The position numbers and the translations under genes are program-made. Positions 1 to 12,000 of a DNA stretch of 64,000 bases are shown here, piece by piece (within the stretch, counting starts at the first letter, position 1; each line of letters opens with the position of its first letter). Below the pieces are notes generated by a model. The model did not search any database. It was not told the origin of the DNA and worked only from the letters and a program-made list of their open reading frames with translations. The stretch covers positions 17,902,679 through 17,966,678 of the forward strand of contig CM028923.1 in assembly GCA_016801845.1 (NCBI GenBank), in the 5' to 3' direction. Origin of the DNA: Polydactylus sextarius. Its lineage: Eukaryota; Chordata; Actinopteri; Polynemidae.

Positions 1-139
1 AGTGAAACTCGGCAGGGAAAGTGAGAGTTTCCTTAACAAATTGTGTAAACAATAGCACAACATCAATATACACCCGGCTGATACTGGATTTACTGATAAT
101 AATATATTTGGTGTTTGGAAAATTCCAACAATACATTAG

Positions 140-330
140 CCAGGGGTCTTCTCCCAGATGGATGTGTACCAAGAACCTCTTGCTGGAGGGGTCCTGGAGG
201 CTCCCAATCAGTTATCGAAACCACCTAAACCTTGGAATGTAGATTGGAGAGTCAATTGTCATCTTCAACTTTCAGCTCATCTCCCTCTTCACCGTGACGG
301 TCCAGTCATGGCTTCCGACTTGGAGGTCCT
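140..330 (-). mobile_element. Decayed LINE reverse-transcriptase tail
   Basis: The + strand stretch reading tcctggaggctcccaatcag, then aaaccacctaaacc and agctcatctccctcttcacc, resembles the C-terminal end of a common teleost non-LTR retrotransposon polymerase carried on the - strand. Several substitutions and small indels break the frame. The assignment comes from memory of the family and is uncertain at clade level. Confidence 0.5.
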
Positions 331-1492
331 GACTTTTATCCTAGCTGTGTCGGTTTGCCTAGGGATGGGCAAACTGAAGCTGATGGAGCCAGCTCTGAAT
401 CTGTAAATAACAAAGAGGCCCCCAAACTGGAGATACTCCTACAAAATTGACATATCTGCACTGATATAACATCAACCAATATATTGGCTTCAGTCATGCT
501 TTGTTGTAGAAGCTGAGATATAGATAATGTGTAATCGATACTATATTTGTCAATCAGTTTGTGACTGTTAGTGATTATTATTAAATTATTTGTTAATGCA
601 CGTTAAAACGCTAAAAGGAGATTGTAGAGAAGTGCTGTAGCTGGGAAACATAGTCCAAAATGATCATATTTTACTCGAGACAGAAATGAGACAGAGAAAA
701 TGTTTGGCATTTTATGTGATGAATGAACAAGATAATTCAAAGGTTTTTCCTTTGCAGATAGCAAAGAAAGTTGCTCATAGCCATCAATCTTTAAATGTCC
801 TAAATATCACTTATTTTCATGTCAATAAATGCCAACTAGATTTCTGAAAGTTTTCACAAGGATCTCCATCTACTGACACTAGAAAAAAAACATTTTGGAC
901 ACTGCATTTACAACCACAAGTTTGTAAAACTCCACTCTACAGTGCACGCCAGAATAAACACAATGGTAGTAATGAACCATTTACATGCTTACTTCTGTGG
1001 CAATGTTAATTCTGTATCACAGATATTATTGTGACTACATCCAAGGCTTGAGGTAAATCCTTCTCAACTATCATCACAACATCACCTCAATTCTTCAGAG
1101 CGCCGTTCTGCTGTGTGGCATGCAGGAGCGTTTGGTAAACACATTGAGGTTATATAAGTGCATTTTCCTGCCTATCAGCAGCATGCTTTGTGTGTCTGTT
1201 TCAACCCAGAGCTGCTGTTTCTGGCAAAACCCAAACAAAGCAGAGCAGCGCAAGACAGGAGATGAGGGCTGAGATTATTTATCACTCAAGGGAAGGGAGG
1301 GGGAGGGGCGTGTGTATGGTTGTGTATTTTTCTCTTTTTGTTTTGGCCTTTTATAATTGTGGTATGTGATCTACCCAAAGGGAACAAGAGTCTTTATGTA
1401 TTCTAACTCTATACAAGAGTACAAAATTATTTATCTATTCTTATATGTCTTGGAGTATGTGCTGTGTGCTGCGCAGCAGTGTTTTTTGTCTG

Positions 1493-1493
<1 letters not shown>

Positions 1494-1546
<53 letters not shown>
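1494..1546. repeat. (GT)n microsatellite
   Basis: An uninterrupted dinucleotide tract of about 26 units. Further CA and GT tracts follow at 1729-1754 and about 1831-1873. Confidence 0.98.
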
Positions 1547-1548
<2 letters not shown>

Positions 1549-1826
1549 ATGCATGCGTGTGTGCATATGCGTTTGCAGTAATCTATGGTGAAAGTGGCCC
1601 TGATACGTGGAGTCATTACTGCCCAGACACACTCGCTGAATTGTTTGTTGTCAGACCCTCGCATGGGGTTTTGCGGTTCAGGGTGATTACACTGTCTGTT
1701 AGTTAGCCACAAAGCCAACACACGCATGCACACACACACACACACACACACACAATAACATCCAGAGCCAGCTACTGGAGCAGTTGTAGCAGTTAGTCAC
1801 TGCAACTGTTCAGGACCCAGCTGACC

Positions 1827-1865
<39 letters not shown>

Positions 1866-3610
1866 TGTGTGTGGAAACTTAAACCTGTTTACACACTCAC
1901 GTTGTGGGGACCTGTCTCCCTTGTGGGGACAAAAAGCTGGTCCCCATTATGTAAAAAAACAAAAATGAAGGTGAAGACATGACTTAAGGTTTGGTTAAGG
2001 TTAGGGTCAGGTTTAGATAAAGGTTAGACAAATGGGATCTCTAGGGTTTCCAGGAAAGTCTCCATAAAAACAAACGTGTGTGTGCGTGTGTCACTCTGAG
2101 CACAGCCTGCTTACTTCTATTTGTACAGAAACATTAAAAAAAAAATGTATTTCACACAATAAACTCATTTCAGAAGCAAATTTGTGTTACAAATGATGAT
2201 GATGATGAATATGCCCAACCTCCATCCCACCCAATGTACAGCCCTGTGTTTGCATTTGAAAATAGGCTTTTAGTTTAAATAATGTATGTTGACAATGGTT
2301 GATCAGTTATCAGCAGCTTAGAAGTCCCGTATCAGTGCAGCCCTGCTGTGTCCTCTGTATGATTGCGTGTCTGTAACCCTTGATGTGTACATTTGTTAAT
2401 TGTCCCATATCACGGTATGGTAAACATATGAAATGGCCTGAAATATCAGCCTGGATGTGAGCCAGATGCTGCTGCTACTGGACTTTCCCTACTTTTCTCC
2501 TTCATTCCTTTCCATTTTTTTCTTTTCCCACTTCCCTCTCCCTGTTGGGAACTTTTTCATAATCACTGTCTTTTTTTTTGTTTTTGTGATGTGTCATTAG
2601 GTCTCCTGTTAATCAGGACCTCCAATTTATCCAATTGCTCCCCTTATTAGTGATAGTGTGTGACGCATGTATGTTTAGACAGAGGACATGTTGTTTATAA
2701 CAATATCCCCATAGCATGTGTATGTGACTAACTCTTCAGTACAATGTGTTTGTTAGCTAAACAGAGCCATTCAGGAGCTGGTGACACGTCACACACCGTG
2801 GGAAACCAAAGCGAGAATCTAGGTTTTTTGTGCATATGTGTTTATTTTCTGTTTGTGTGTGTAATGCAAGTCGCTACTTCTATAATCATTATATAATTGT
2901 GTGACCTACATTATAGTTGCACGGTGCAAAGCAAACAAATAAAGAGCTTCCTCAGATGCCTCTCCTGCCACCCTCCTTCAATCATTATCCAGCGTGCATG
3001 GCATTCCAGCACACAGGAATGACAAGGAGATTGTTATTGTGCTCTCATACTCTGTGCTCTGCACACTTCTCTCTCTCTATCACACACAAACATACAGGCT
3101 TTTCATAGCAGAGGCCCATTCTTGTTTCCAGTGATGAAGCCAAACAATAAATCTCCATTCACTAATTTCAAGTGGGGCACTATGAGAAAGAAACAGAACA
3201 AGAGGAAACTAGACAATTCCCCATGCGGGAAATCGCGAGAGTGATGCAGTGACTGTAGCAGTCGCTATTGCAGAAGCTGTACTGTACTTTGTGCATGTGT
3301 GACTTGCTGTGATGATTCTATGATGTTATGATGCTATGTTACTACGATGCCAAGATACTACAATACTATGATGATATGACCCTACGATGCTAAGATGCTA
3401 ATGCTCCATTATCCATGATGAATTTAAAAATTCATTCATGTGTTATAATGCATACAAAATACAAAAATATGAAGTGATGATGAAACTTCATATGATTAAA
3501 TGATTCATGACGCTTGTTGCAAATCATTTCCTCATCTTATCCTTATTCATTTGTGAAAAGGAATTATTTGCGACTAGTGTTTCGAATAATTCCTTCTTCA
3601 GCTCATTTTA

Positions 3611-3652
3611 TCCTTCTTCCATAATGAAATTATTTTCATTATGGAAGAAGGA
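3611..3652. repeat. Perfect 19-bp inverted repeat (hairpin)
   Basis: Arms at 3611-3629 (tccttcttccataatgaaa) and 3634-3652 are exact reverse complements with a 4-base loop at 3630-3633. Weaker similarity of the flanks (gcgac..aataattcc / ggcgaataatttcc) suggests a short palindromic element. Confidence 0.9.
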
Positions 3653-3946
3653 TCATTTCATTATGATTGGCGAATAATTTCCTTTTTTAACTTGTTTTGT
3701 CCTTTGTCCATGTTAAATTCAGCTTTTCATCTAATTTGATTTATTTACACTGGGGAAGATTTGGTGCACTTATTCGCAAATTATGTCACTAAAAATTTGT
3801 TTTTGGAGAAAAAAGTAATAGTCTGGCCAAGATGCGTGTTTTAATATATAATTTGTCTATGTGTGATCAACCGTCATGACGTTATTAATGTTCAAGGTTT
3901 TTAATAGAGAAAGAGACAGGTGCAGCTGCTTCATTACGAGACACAT

Positions 3947-3948
<2 letters not shown>

Positions 3949-3996
<48 letters not shown>
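3949..3996. repeat. (CA)n microsatellite
   Basis: A dinucleotide tract of about 24 units in the ntn4 intron. Confidence 0.97.
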
Positions 3997-3997
<1 letters not shown>

Positions 3998-4637
3998 ACC
4001 TCCCCTCTGACCAGCAGTCACACTCAGAAGCAGAGTCAGTTTTTTGTCTACACCTCAAACTACTGCTATTTAGGCCATCATGAACACATAAATATAATTT
4101 TTTTCTTCCTAGTGTCAAAAATGTGGACACCAGAGTGAGTTGAAAACAACTGACATTTATGTTTTTCTGATTAAAACCTTCGCTGGATTAACATGGGATC
4201 CAATGGGGTAGTTGGGTTGTCCACTTGTAACTTAGAGGCTTCTAATTCAAAGTGTGACTCCAACTTTGGAGAAGATTATATGTGTGGAGTGAAAATTGTG
4301 GCTGAGAACACAGTTTTAAGAAGATATTTAGAGTATTTTTTAAAAGCTGTCCACACTCTAGCTGCTGGGGCCCCTCACTCGCGCGAACATTCCGAGCACA
4401 TACACACTCATTGAAAAGTCTGAATTTCTCCAAAATTGATCATGGTCATTGATCTGTGACTGATCAAAAAGTATACAACCTAGCAAAAAAGTTGAATGCC
4501 TCATCAAGACAGGAGAATTTTGTCTACATTTTAAACGTTTAATGATGTCTCTAGCAGTAAGTATGCCAGAGCAGCAGATGCTTGAAAAAGGTTCAGTTTG
4601 AGCTAATGAGTCCTCTCTCTTTCTTTCTCTCCCTCAG

Positions 4638-4764
4638 GTACACGGAAAGTGTGTTTGCAGACACAACACTGCAGGTGATCACTGCGAGCGCTGCGCTTCT
4701 CTCTACAATGACCGACCCTGGCAGCCCGCTGACGGATTGACGGGAGCTCCACACGAATGTCAGA
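4638..4764 (+). CDS. ntn4: ntn4 exon, LE repeat (C-terminal part)
   Basis: Acceptor ctccctcag ends at 4637 and donor gtgagt starts at 4765. The exon opens in phase 0 with VHGKCVCRHNTAGDHCERC and contains YNDRPWQPADG, the netrin/laminin LE signature. It leaves one base (A) for the next exon. Confidence 0.95.
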
Positions 4765-6048
4765 GTGAGTCAAGCAAACACACCTACACCTTCTCTGCTA
4801 GAGGACCTTGCAGTGGGGTTACATAATGAGCAGCCATCAACACCAGTCTTGCTTTTTTTGCCTCATTCTTTGAGTGCTTTTGGCATAACCTGCTACAGCT
4901 ACATTTTGGGTGAAGCCAGCGGTTGCAGATCATGAAAGGTCAACAAAAAGTGTTAAATAAGAAGAACCTAAATCTGATCCAAAAGTCCTGACTACAGTCA
5001 TTTTACACTGTGTACATCCTATAGATGAGGCTCTGATCATTCTCCCCTTCTCACTCCAGAATGTAAGTGCAATGGACATGCTCAGAGCTGCCAGTTTGAC
5101 TGGTCAGTGTGGCGTGAATCTGGCCAACGCAGCGGAGGTGTGTGCAACTGTCTGCACAACACCGAGGGACATCAGTGTGAGAAATGCAAGATGGGCTTCT
5201 ACAAAGACCCACATCGGCCGCAAACCGCCCCTGACTCCTGCAAACGTGAGTCACACAAACCTCACCTCACATTACTACTTAGATGTTGTTGTCGTTTCTG
5301 TGCTGCAACATCTTGTTAGTTATCTGTTGACATGGACAAAAATCGCCTTTTTAAAATCACTTCGTGATTGATTGAGTCCAAGTGTAAAGAATGTTTCCTG
5401 TGGTGTTTAACAGTTAATCAGAGCTCTCATTTCAAAGAGGAACTGATTGACTTTATTTTAAGTTTTTGGTTACGTAAAGCAGACCTAATGACCTATTGAC
5501 CGAATTACCTTTAAACCAACACTATCTATCACTTGACATATGGTTTCTGTTATTTTTGTGTTTTATTTTGTCACAAAAGGCTTCATAGCGATCACAGCTG
5601 GAGTCCTTAACTAAAACTGGCCCAAAATTACAGCATGCTACCTTATCTACAACACAAGCTCTCACAACAAAGTGTTTACACCTTACACTTTTTCACTTCC
5701 ACATATTGTGTAATGTAGTTAACAATCCATTGAACCTAGAGAAATGTTGTCTATTTATGATTTTACAAATTTCACTGGTAAACCTCAGCTGCAGGTTCAT
5801 TCTTTGTACACAACATTTTGGCAAACCATTGTGCTGAAACACACCACCACAACTATAAGATGACCCATTAAACATAATTAAATGTAAAGGCTTAATCAAG
5901 CCGGTGTTGACACAATGTTGCTGGTGTGAACAGTAACATTAACCTCATACACACCGCATTGGCACAGCTGCTCTTATTATTCTAAGGAATGTTGCTGAGG
6001 TCTGAGATCGCATGCTGGGGCGTGCTGGATAACGTTGAGTCCTGATGG

Positions 6049-6084
<36 letters not shown>

Positions 6085-9000
6085 GTGTTTGTCTACATAT
6101 GGGTGAGGCAGTGCACTCCATCCAAGGCTTACACCATAGTTAATCATCAGATGGTGGCATTCCTACATCTTGACTCAAACTTCTGCACAAAACTGCTGCT
6201 TGTCTATCTTGACTTGTTTTTCCATTTTTCATACTTGACTCAGAGTCTGAGTATCTTCAGGGTAATCATTGGTAGTAGTTACACAACACCTCTTTATGTG
6301 AATGTGTGTAAGTGGGTTGATTGCTTGCTGCCCTCCAGTGATGAGGCGAGTCATAAATAAACATGAGATAGTCATCCATAAGCACGGTGGCTACATAACT
6401 CTGTCGTCCTATAGATCTGTTCATGAAGACGGATGAGTTGATGGACAGCCTGATGACTTTGCTGATCCTTTAGTCTGACTCACTGAATGTAGACTGTGGA
6501 CCTGTTGAAAGCTGCATTTGAAATCTCTGTTTGTTCTAACATCTTTTATGACCTGTCCTTTCCTGCCCTCGCCATTTATTTAATTCAACTCATTCACATG
6601 ATATGACCAGGTCCCATAAAACAGCACTGGAGTTAGTGGCTCTTAGTTTGAATCCAAATTTATTTACTTAATTCAATTCAATTTTATTTATATAGCACCA
6701 GGTCATAAAAACATTTATCTCAAGACACTTTACAAAGAGAAACGCAACATTTCCACAATGAGCAAGCAAAAGAAAAAGAGAAGAGACAGAGGAAAGCAAG
6801 GAGAGGAGGAGAAAAAAAAGAGGGAGACCAGGAAGAGACAGTAAAGACTACATATTTACAAGTATTTTTTATTATTGATAATAATAATAATAATAATGTT
6901 GTCATCATCAGTAGCGAAGAATCTGGATCCAACAGCTCTGGAGACAAGGCTACCTGAAAAACAAAAAGGGGTGGGGGGACACAACCGCTAGAGAGAGCAG
7001 ATCAGTGTTAATAATATGTAATATAGACATGGAGTGTGAAGGAGATACAGAGATGAGAGGAGTGAAGGACAGAGAGAAAAAGGGCAGTGTATTGTTCCCC
7101 AGAGTTCCCCAGCAGTCTAATCCTACAGCAGCTTAACTAAAGGATGGTTCAGGCAGGTCCATGTCTCACCTGGACCATCCTTAACTATAGGCTTTATCAT
7201 AAAGGAAAGTTTTTAGTCTAACCTTAAATGTCTGCCTCCCGGACCCAAACTGGGAGCCGGTTCCATAAGAGAGGAGCCTGATAACTGAAGACTCTACCTC
7301 CCATTTTGGTCTTAGAGACTCTAGGAACCACAAGTAAACCAGCAGTTTGTGATCCAAGTGATCTATTTGGATAATAAGGATCTATGAGCTCCTCACCATG
7401 ATAATTTATTGCTGACTTTTTATACACTGACTTCTGATATTTGAAGCTTAATACCCTGGGTTACACAGGGTATACCCTTGGCCCCAGGACAGGTAGCCAG
7501 ACACAGATATGCCCTATGTGACTATGTGACTTGTGACTCTATGTGACTTCCCCTACAGTCTCGACATTTCTCTGTTTCTTTGCTGGCTCTGCCATGATGA
7601 ACATCTACACAACTATCACTAGCCTGCCTTTGTGCATAATAATTTCCATAAATCCAATGTGATTTTTTCCGAGACTTTGTGAATCTAACATCACCAGGTC
7701 AAAGATCCTGATATTGCAACTGTGGTTTTTCACCAAGAGACAGTGGAGGCAGCAGAGACCCTTCATTCACCCTGTAAAGAGTCAATCATAGTGACTACAA
7801 AGCTGATACATTAACTTAAAATTCTTGCATTGTGCACCTTTAATGGGGGAGGTGATAGACTACCAACATGTGACACAAATCTCATTTTTTTACCCTCTAT
7901 TTTGCAGGGTTGCCATCATTGCATCCTGGTCTCAGCCTTGACATAGCACCACCTAGTACGAATGCAATTGGCTTAAAGTAATACAGATATGTTGGAGTGT
8001 TTTTCTTCCGATAAAAATGATAAAGGGTGCAGTGCAGCCACAGTGCTGTGGATCAGATGATCAGGGGCCTCATTCATAAAACTGTGCATAGGATTCACAC
8101 CAGAAGTTGGCATACAGACAAAACACAGAAAGTGTTTACGCAAAAAATATATTCAGATTTCTAACACTGACGCCAATTTCCCTTTATAAATCACAATCTG
8201 CTTCACATGTGGCGACAGGTCAGACCACACCCACAACTGACTATAAATGCCGAGTGCAACACCCAAAATTAATATTCAATTCTAGAGAAACAAGTTTATT
8301 CCTTAAAAGGAATTTGCTGATCTGACATAAAATCGCACTGAAAAAGTCACAGGGAGTCAAATAGTAACTCTACCACAAGGAAGGGGGTGTACTAGAGCAC
8401 AGGGATCGTTTACGATAATCTCCACCGAGACTGAAAGACTTTTAAAACTAAAACAAGATGAGGAGGAATTTTACAAAGTCACTGAGGTTTTTGTCCAGAA
8501 GGAAGTGAATGGACTTTATTTACAAGTAAACGTCCGACCACAGCAGCATACAGCCTACTTTTATTCGTTTTAAATCAGTATCAATTGTGGAATTGCAATG
8601 GAAAATTAAAAACACACAAAGGGTGCAGAGAAAATGTGCTCTGTCTATGAAACAGTGAATTTAAGCTTCTCTTTTGGGTTCATGTATGTGTAAATCTGAC
8701 TCTGAAAGACGTCTTCACATGTGATAAGTGATATTTATTTACTTTCTATCACTGAATTGTTTCCTTCTGAGGTCACATTTTTAACTTTTTGGCTGCATGC
8801 ATTGGTCAGAGCTTGCGTGGAGGTACACACATTTTTCCACATTTTATAAATCCCAAAGTTTGCATAGAACGTGGTGTACACATGTTTTTGTACATACGCA
8901 ACATTTATAAATGAGGTCCCTAGACAAGATCAATGGTATATATATATATATATATATATATAAATGACTGATGTGCTTTTACTTCATCTCATTGTTGTAC

Positions 9001-12000
9001 CGTGAACCTCATTATACCTTGGATATGAATGTTACCCATGAGTGATCTGGAACTTGCACAACTAATTAAAGTCAGTCATGACATTGTACGCTTTTTATAA
9101 CATCAAATAACTAATTACTTGTCAGGAAAGACATTTGGATAAGATAAAGATTTGACCAAACATCAGTGTGATGAACAATCTAAAGTGACATATATTAATT
9201 ATTAATACTTTGCACATTCCATCTGCCAACATCAAGAGGGGCAGGTTCTGTGGTAACCACCAGGGGTGATCCAGATGCCTTTATTTCATCCATCTTTATT
9301 GTGGCTGTGAATAAAAACCATTGGATCAGTTGTCATAAATGTTTGTACACCATTCATATTGCCCTTAGAATAAGTAGTGACTTTTTATCTGACACCATCC
9401 TCATGTCAATATTTCAGTTTGTTAGTTTCACTTCAGGATGTTATACATGTTTTTGTTCAGTTTTTATTCCCTAGTCCCTTCTGCACTGGTACCATCACCT
9501 GTTTCTATGCCTGGCATGTCTTTAGAGTTTAAATTTTACTTGTCCTGATATGTCCTGCATACTTTTTACAAAAAAAAAAAACTCACTAGGGGGCCAATTG
9601 ACAGCCAACTGATTGATGGAGGGGAAAAAGGAGCGACAGCATGCTTGGAGAACCCCTGAGATGTGGTTGTGAAATCCCACTGCAGGCGCGCACTGACAAT
9701 GGAGGAATTTCCCTCCATCGTGAGGAACATTTTTTTCATACCAGGCTCTGAGGGGCCCAGGAAAGAAAACACCCTTGTCACGCTTCACCCAAGCTCATAG
9801 ACACCTCAGTAGAGATGTCTATGAGTGTTTGACAGGAGACACCTCTCATAAATTCCCACACAGGTACAGTCCTCACATACACACAATCAGACACATTAAC
9901 ATATCAATATTAGATCTTCTTTCAAACTATATCTATAGATAAAGGAGATAAAGATGTCTGAGGGCTTCAGAAAAAAGAATGTACACTGACAGTCAATAGA
10001 AACTTTGAAGTAGAAATGCATGCATATTTCTACTTCTAGGGGGGTTGTAATTATTCATTGTGGATTTATTGATCACTTAGTGTTCAGGTAGTTGAGATAA
10101 TGATGAGTTGTTATGTTGTCACGGTTCATTGCACATGGGTTGGTCTATTTGCAAAAGTGAACCAAATACAAATTGAGCAATACTCAGTGGGTATCTATAC
10201 AATTTGAGGATTGGTTTTGAAGGCCTATATAAAAGCCAAAAAAAGGCCACCATTGTTAGTCCAGTGAACGGCATCATACCACGTCTATCACATGAACGTC
10301 TCCGGGCACTGGGTATGGTGGAGGCCGGTTTTAGCTACAGTGATATAGCCAGACGTATGGGCTGTTCCCAACCCAGAATCAGAAACCTGGTTGAACGCAC
10401 AACACAACAGGTTCTGTTGACGATAGACCACGTCCAGGGCAAGAGAGAGTGACAACTCACAACCAGGATCGCTACATCTGGTTGCAACTTTGTGCTTGGC
10501 AGGTGACATTTTCTTTTGTTAAGTTTTTTGTTTTGAAATTATTTTTGAAACTTTAGATTTTTGTTTCTGTATGCCAATATCCTAAACAAATGATTCATAT
10601 GAAAAAAAAAAATCCAGTTTAGGGCTTCAAAATAAAAATTATGTCGAAAAATATGGTCTCAAAGTTTTTAATGACTGTCAATATATATGCGTTTAATTCT
10701 GAGAAGGTATATAAAAAGATCTTAAGAGAGTTTGCAATCAGTCATTCCACTGTCTGGAAGAATTATTACAAATGAAGAACATTTAAAACAACTGCCAACA
10801 TGGCCAGCTCAAGCAGTCCTTGATTTATTCTGCAACCACAATGCTGAAAGATTTCTCCAAAAATCCTAAAATGTCATCAGGGGATATACACGGAGCATTT
10901 TCCACAGTTGATGTTTATAAGATTTGCAAGGAGGAAACCCTTACTGTCAAAATAAACCTCAGAGCGAGATTGAAGTTTGGCAGATGCCACTGAGACAAAA
11001 TCAGGACTTTTGGATTAATGCACAGATGGACAGATGACTGTAAAACTGAATTATTTGGACACAGTAACAAATGACAAGTTTGGCATAAACCAAAGCCAGC
11101 TTTTGAGCAAAGAAACCTCAAACCAACTGTGAAGCATGAGGGTGGAAATGAAACTATCATGGTTGGCGCTGCTCTGCTGCAGCAGGACATGGCCAGTTAA
11201 CCATCATAAAATTCACAATGAATTCTTCATTGAATCAGTGGGTTCTGGAGAGTAATGTGAGAATGTTGTGAATAACATGAGAGTTGTGGAATAACCAAGT
11301 CAAAAGCCAGATCTGAATCCTATTAAGATGCTGTGGGATGATTTGAAACAGGCTGCAAATGCAAGACTCCCTTGAAACATCACACAGCTTAAATAATTTT
11401 ACATTAATGTTAGTGGGTACATTTTACACTTTCTTCCAGTCCAAGTCAGAGATTAATTAAATTAAATTCAATTCAGTTTTATTTATATAGCACCAGATCA
11501 TAAAAAAACATTTATCTCAAGGCACTTTACATAGAGAAACCCAACATTTCCACAATGAGCAATTGCTTGGCGACAATGGTGAGGAAAAATCCCTTTTACA
11601 GGAAGAAACCTCCAGCAGAACCAGACTGAGTGGACGGTCATCTGCCTCGACCGCCTGGGGTGAAATGAATGGTTATAGGAAATATCTCTCAGCCAATGGG
11701 GGAAATACAGGCACCCTAAGTTTGTCCTCAGTAGGAAGGAACATTTTAGTTATTTCTTTTGTTAAATAAGTCAGTGTGTTTATTGGTTTTACAAAGGTGT
11801 TGCAGTTACATCCACTTTATCTGTAGATGTCATTTAAAAGGAGATTTTGAATTGATATCTTTATATATCTCAATTGAAAAAACCAAATATTTAATGGGCG
11901 AGTGGGTTGGGGGTTTACATGACTGTATGTAAACACATACTTAAAAAACACATTGTTACACGTGATCTGGCTTTACATGCAAACACTCTAATCTCTGTCA

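Larger units (their letters stand above)
1..4637 (+). other. ntn4 intron, incomplete at left edge
   Basis: No exon is recognisable here on either strand. It holds a LINE relic at 140-330, GT/CA microsatellites and a 19-bp perfect hairpin near 3.63 kb. Short reading frames across the GT/CA tracts encode only Cys-Val or His-Thr runs and are not genes. Confidence 0.7.

Noticed and set aside
1357..1751. Reading frames through GT/CA tracts (also at 3.9-4.1, 16.0-16.6, 18.0-18.4 and 20.0-20.3 kb)
   Set aside because: They encode only Val-Cys or His-Thr runs from dinucleotide repeats, with no splice context or family similarity.
4131..4420. Possible upstream ntn4 exon
   Set aside because: No cysteine-rich LE or laminin N sequence in any frame, and no in-phase donor to join to the exon at 4638.
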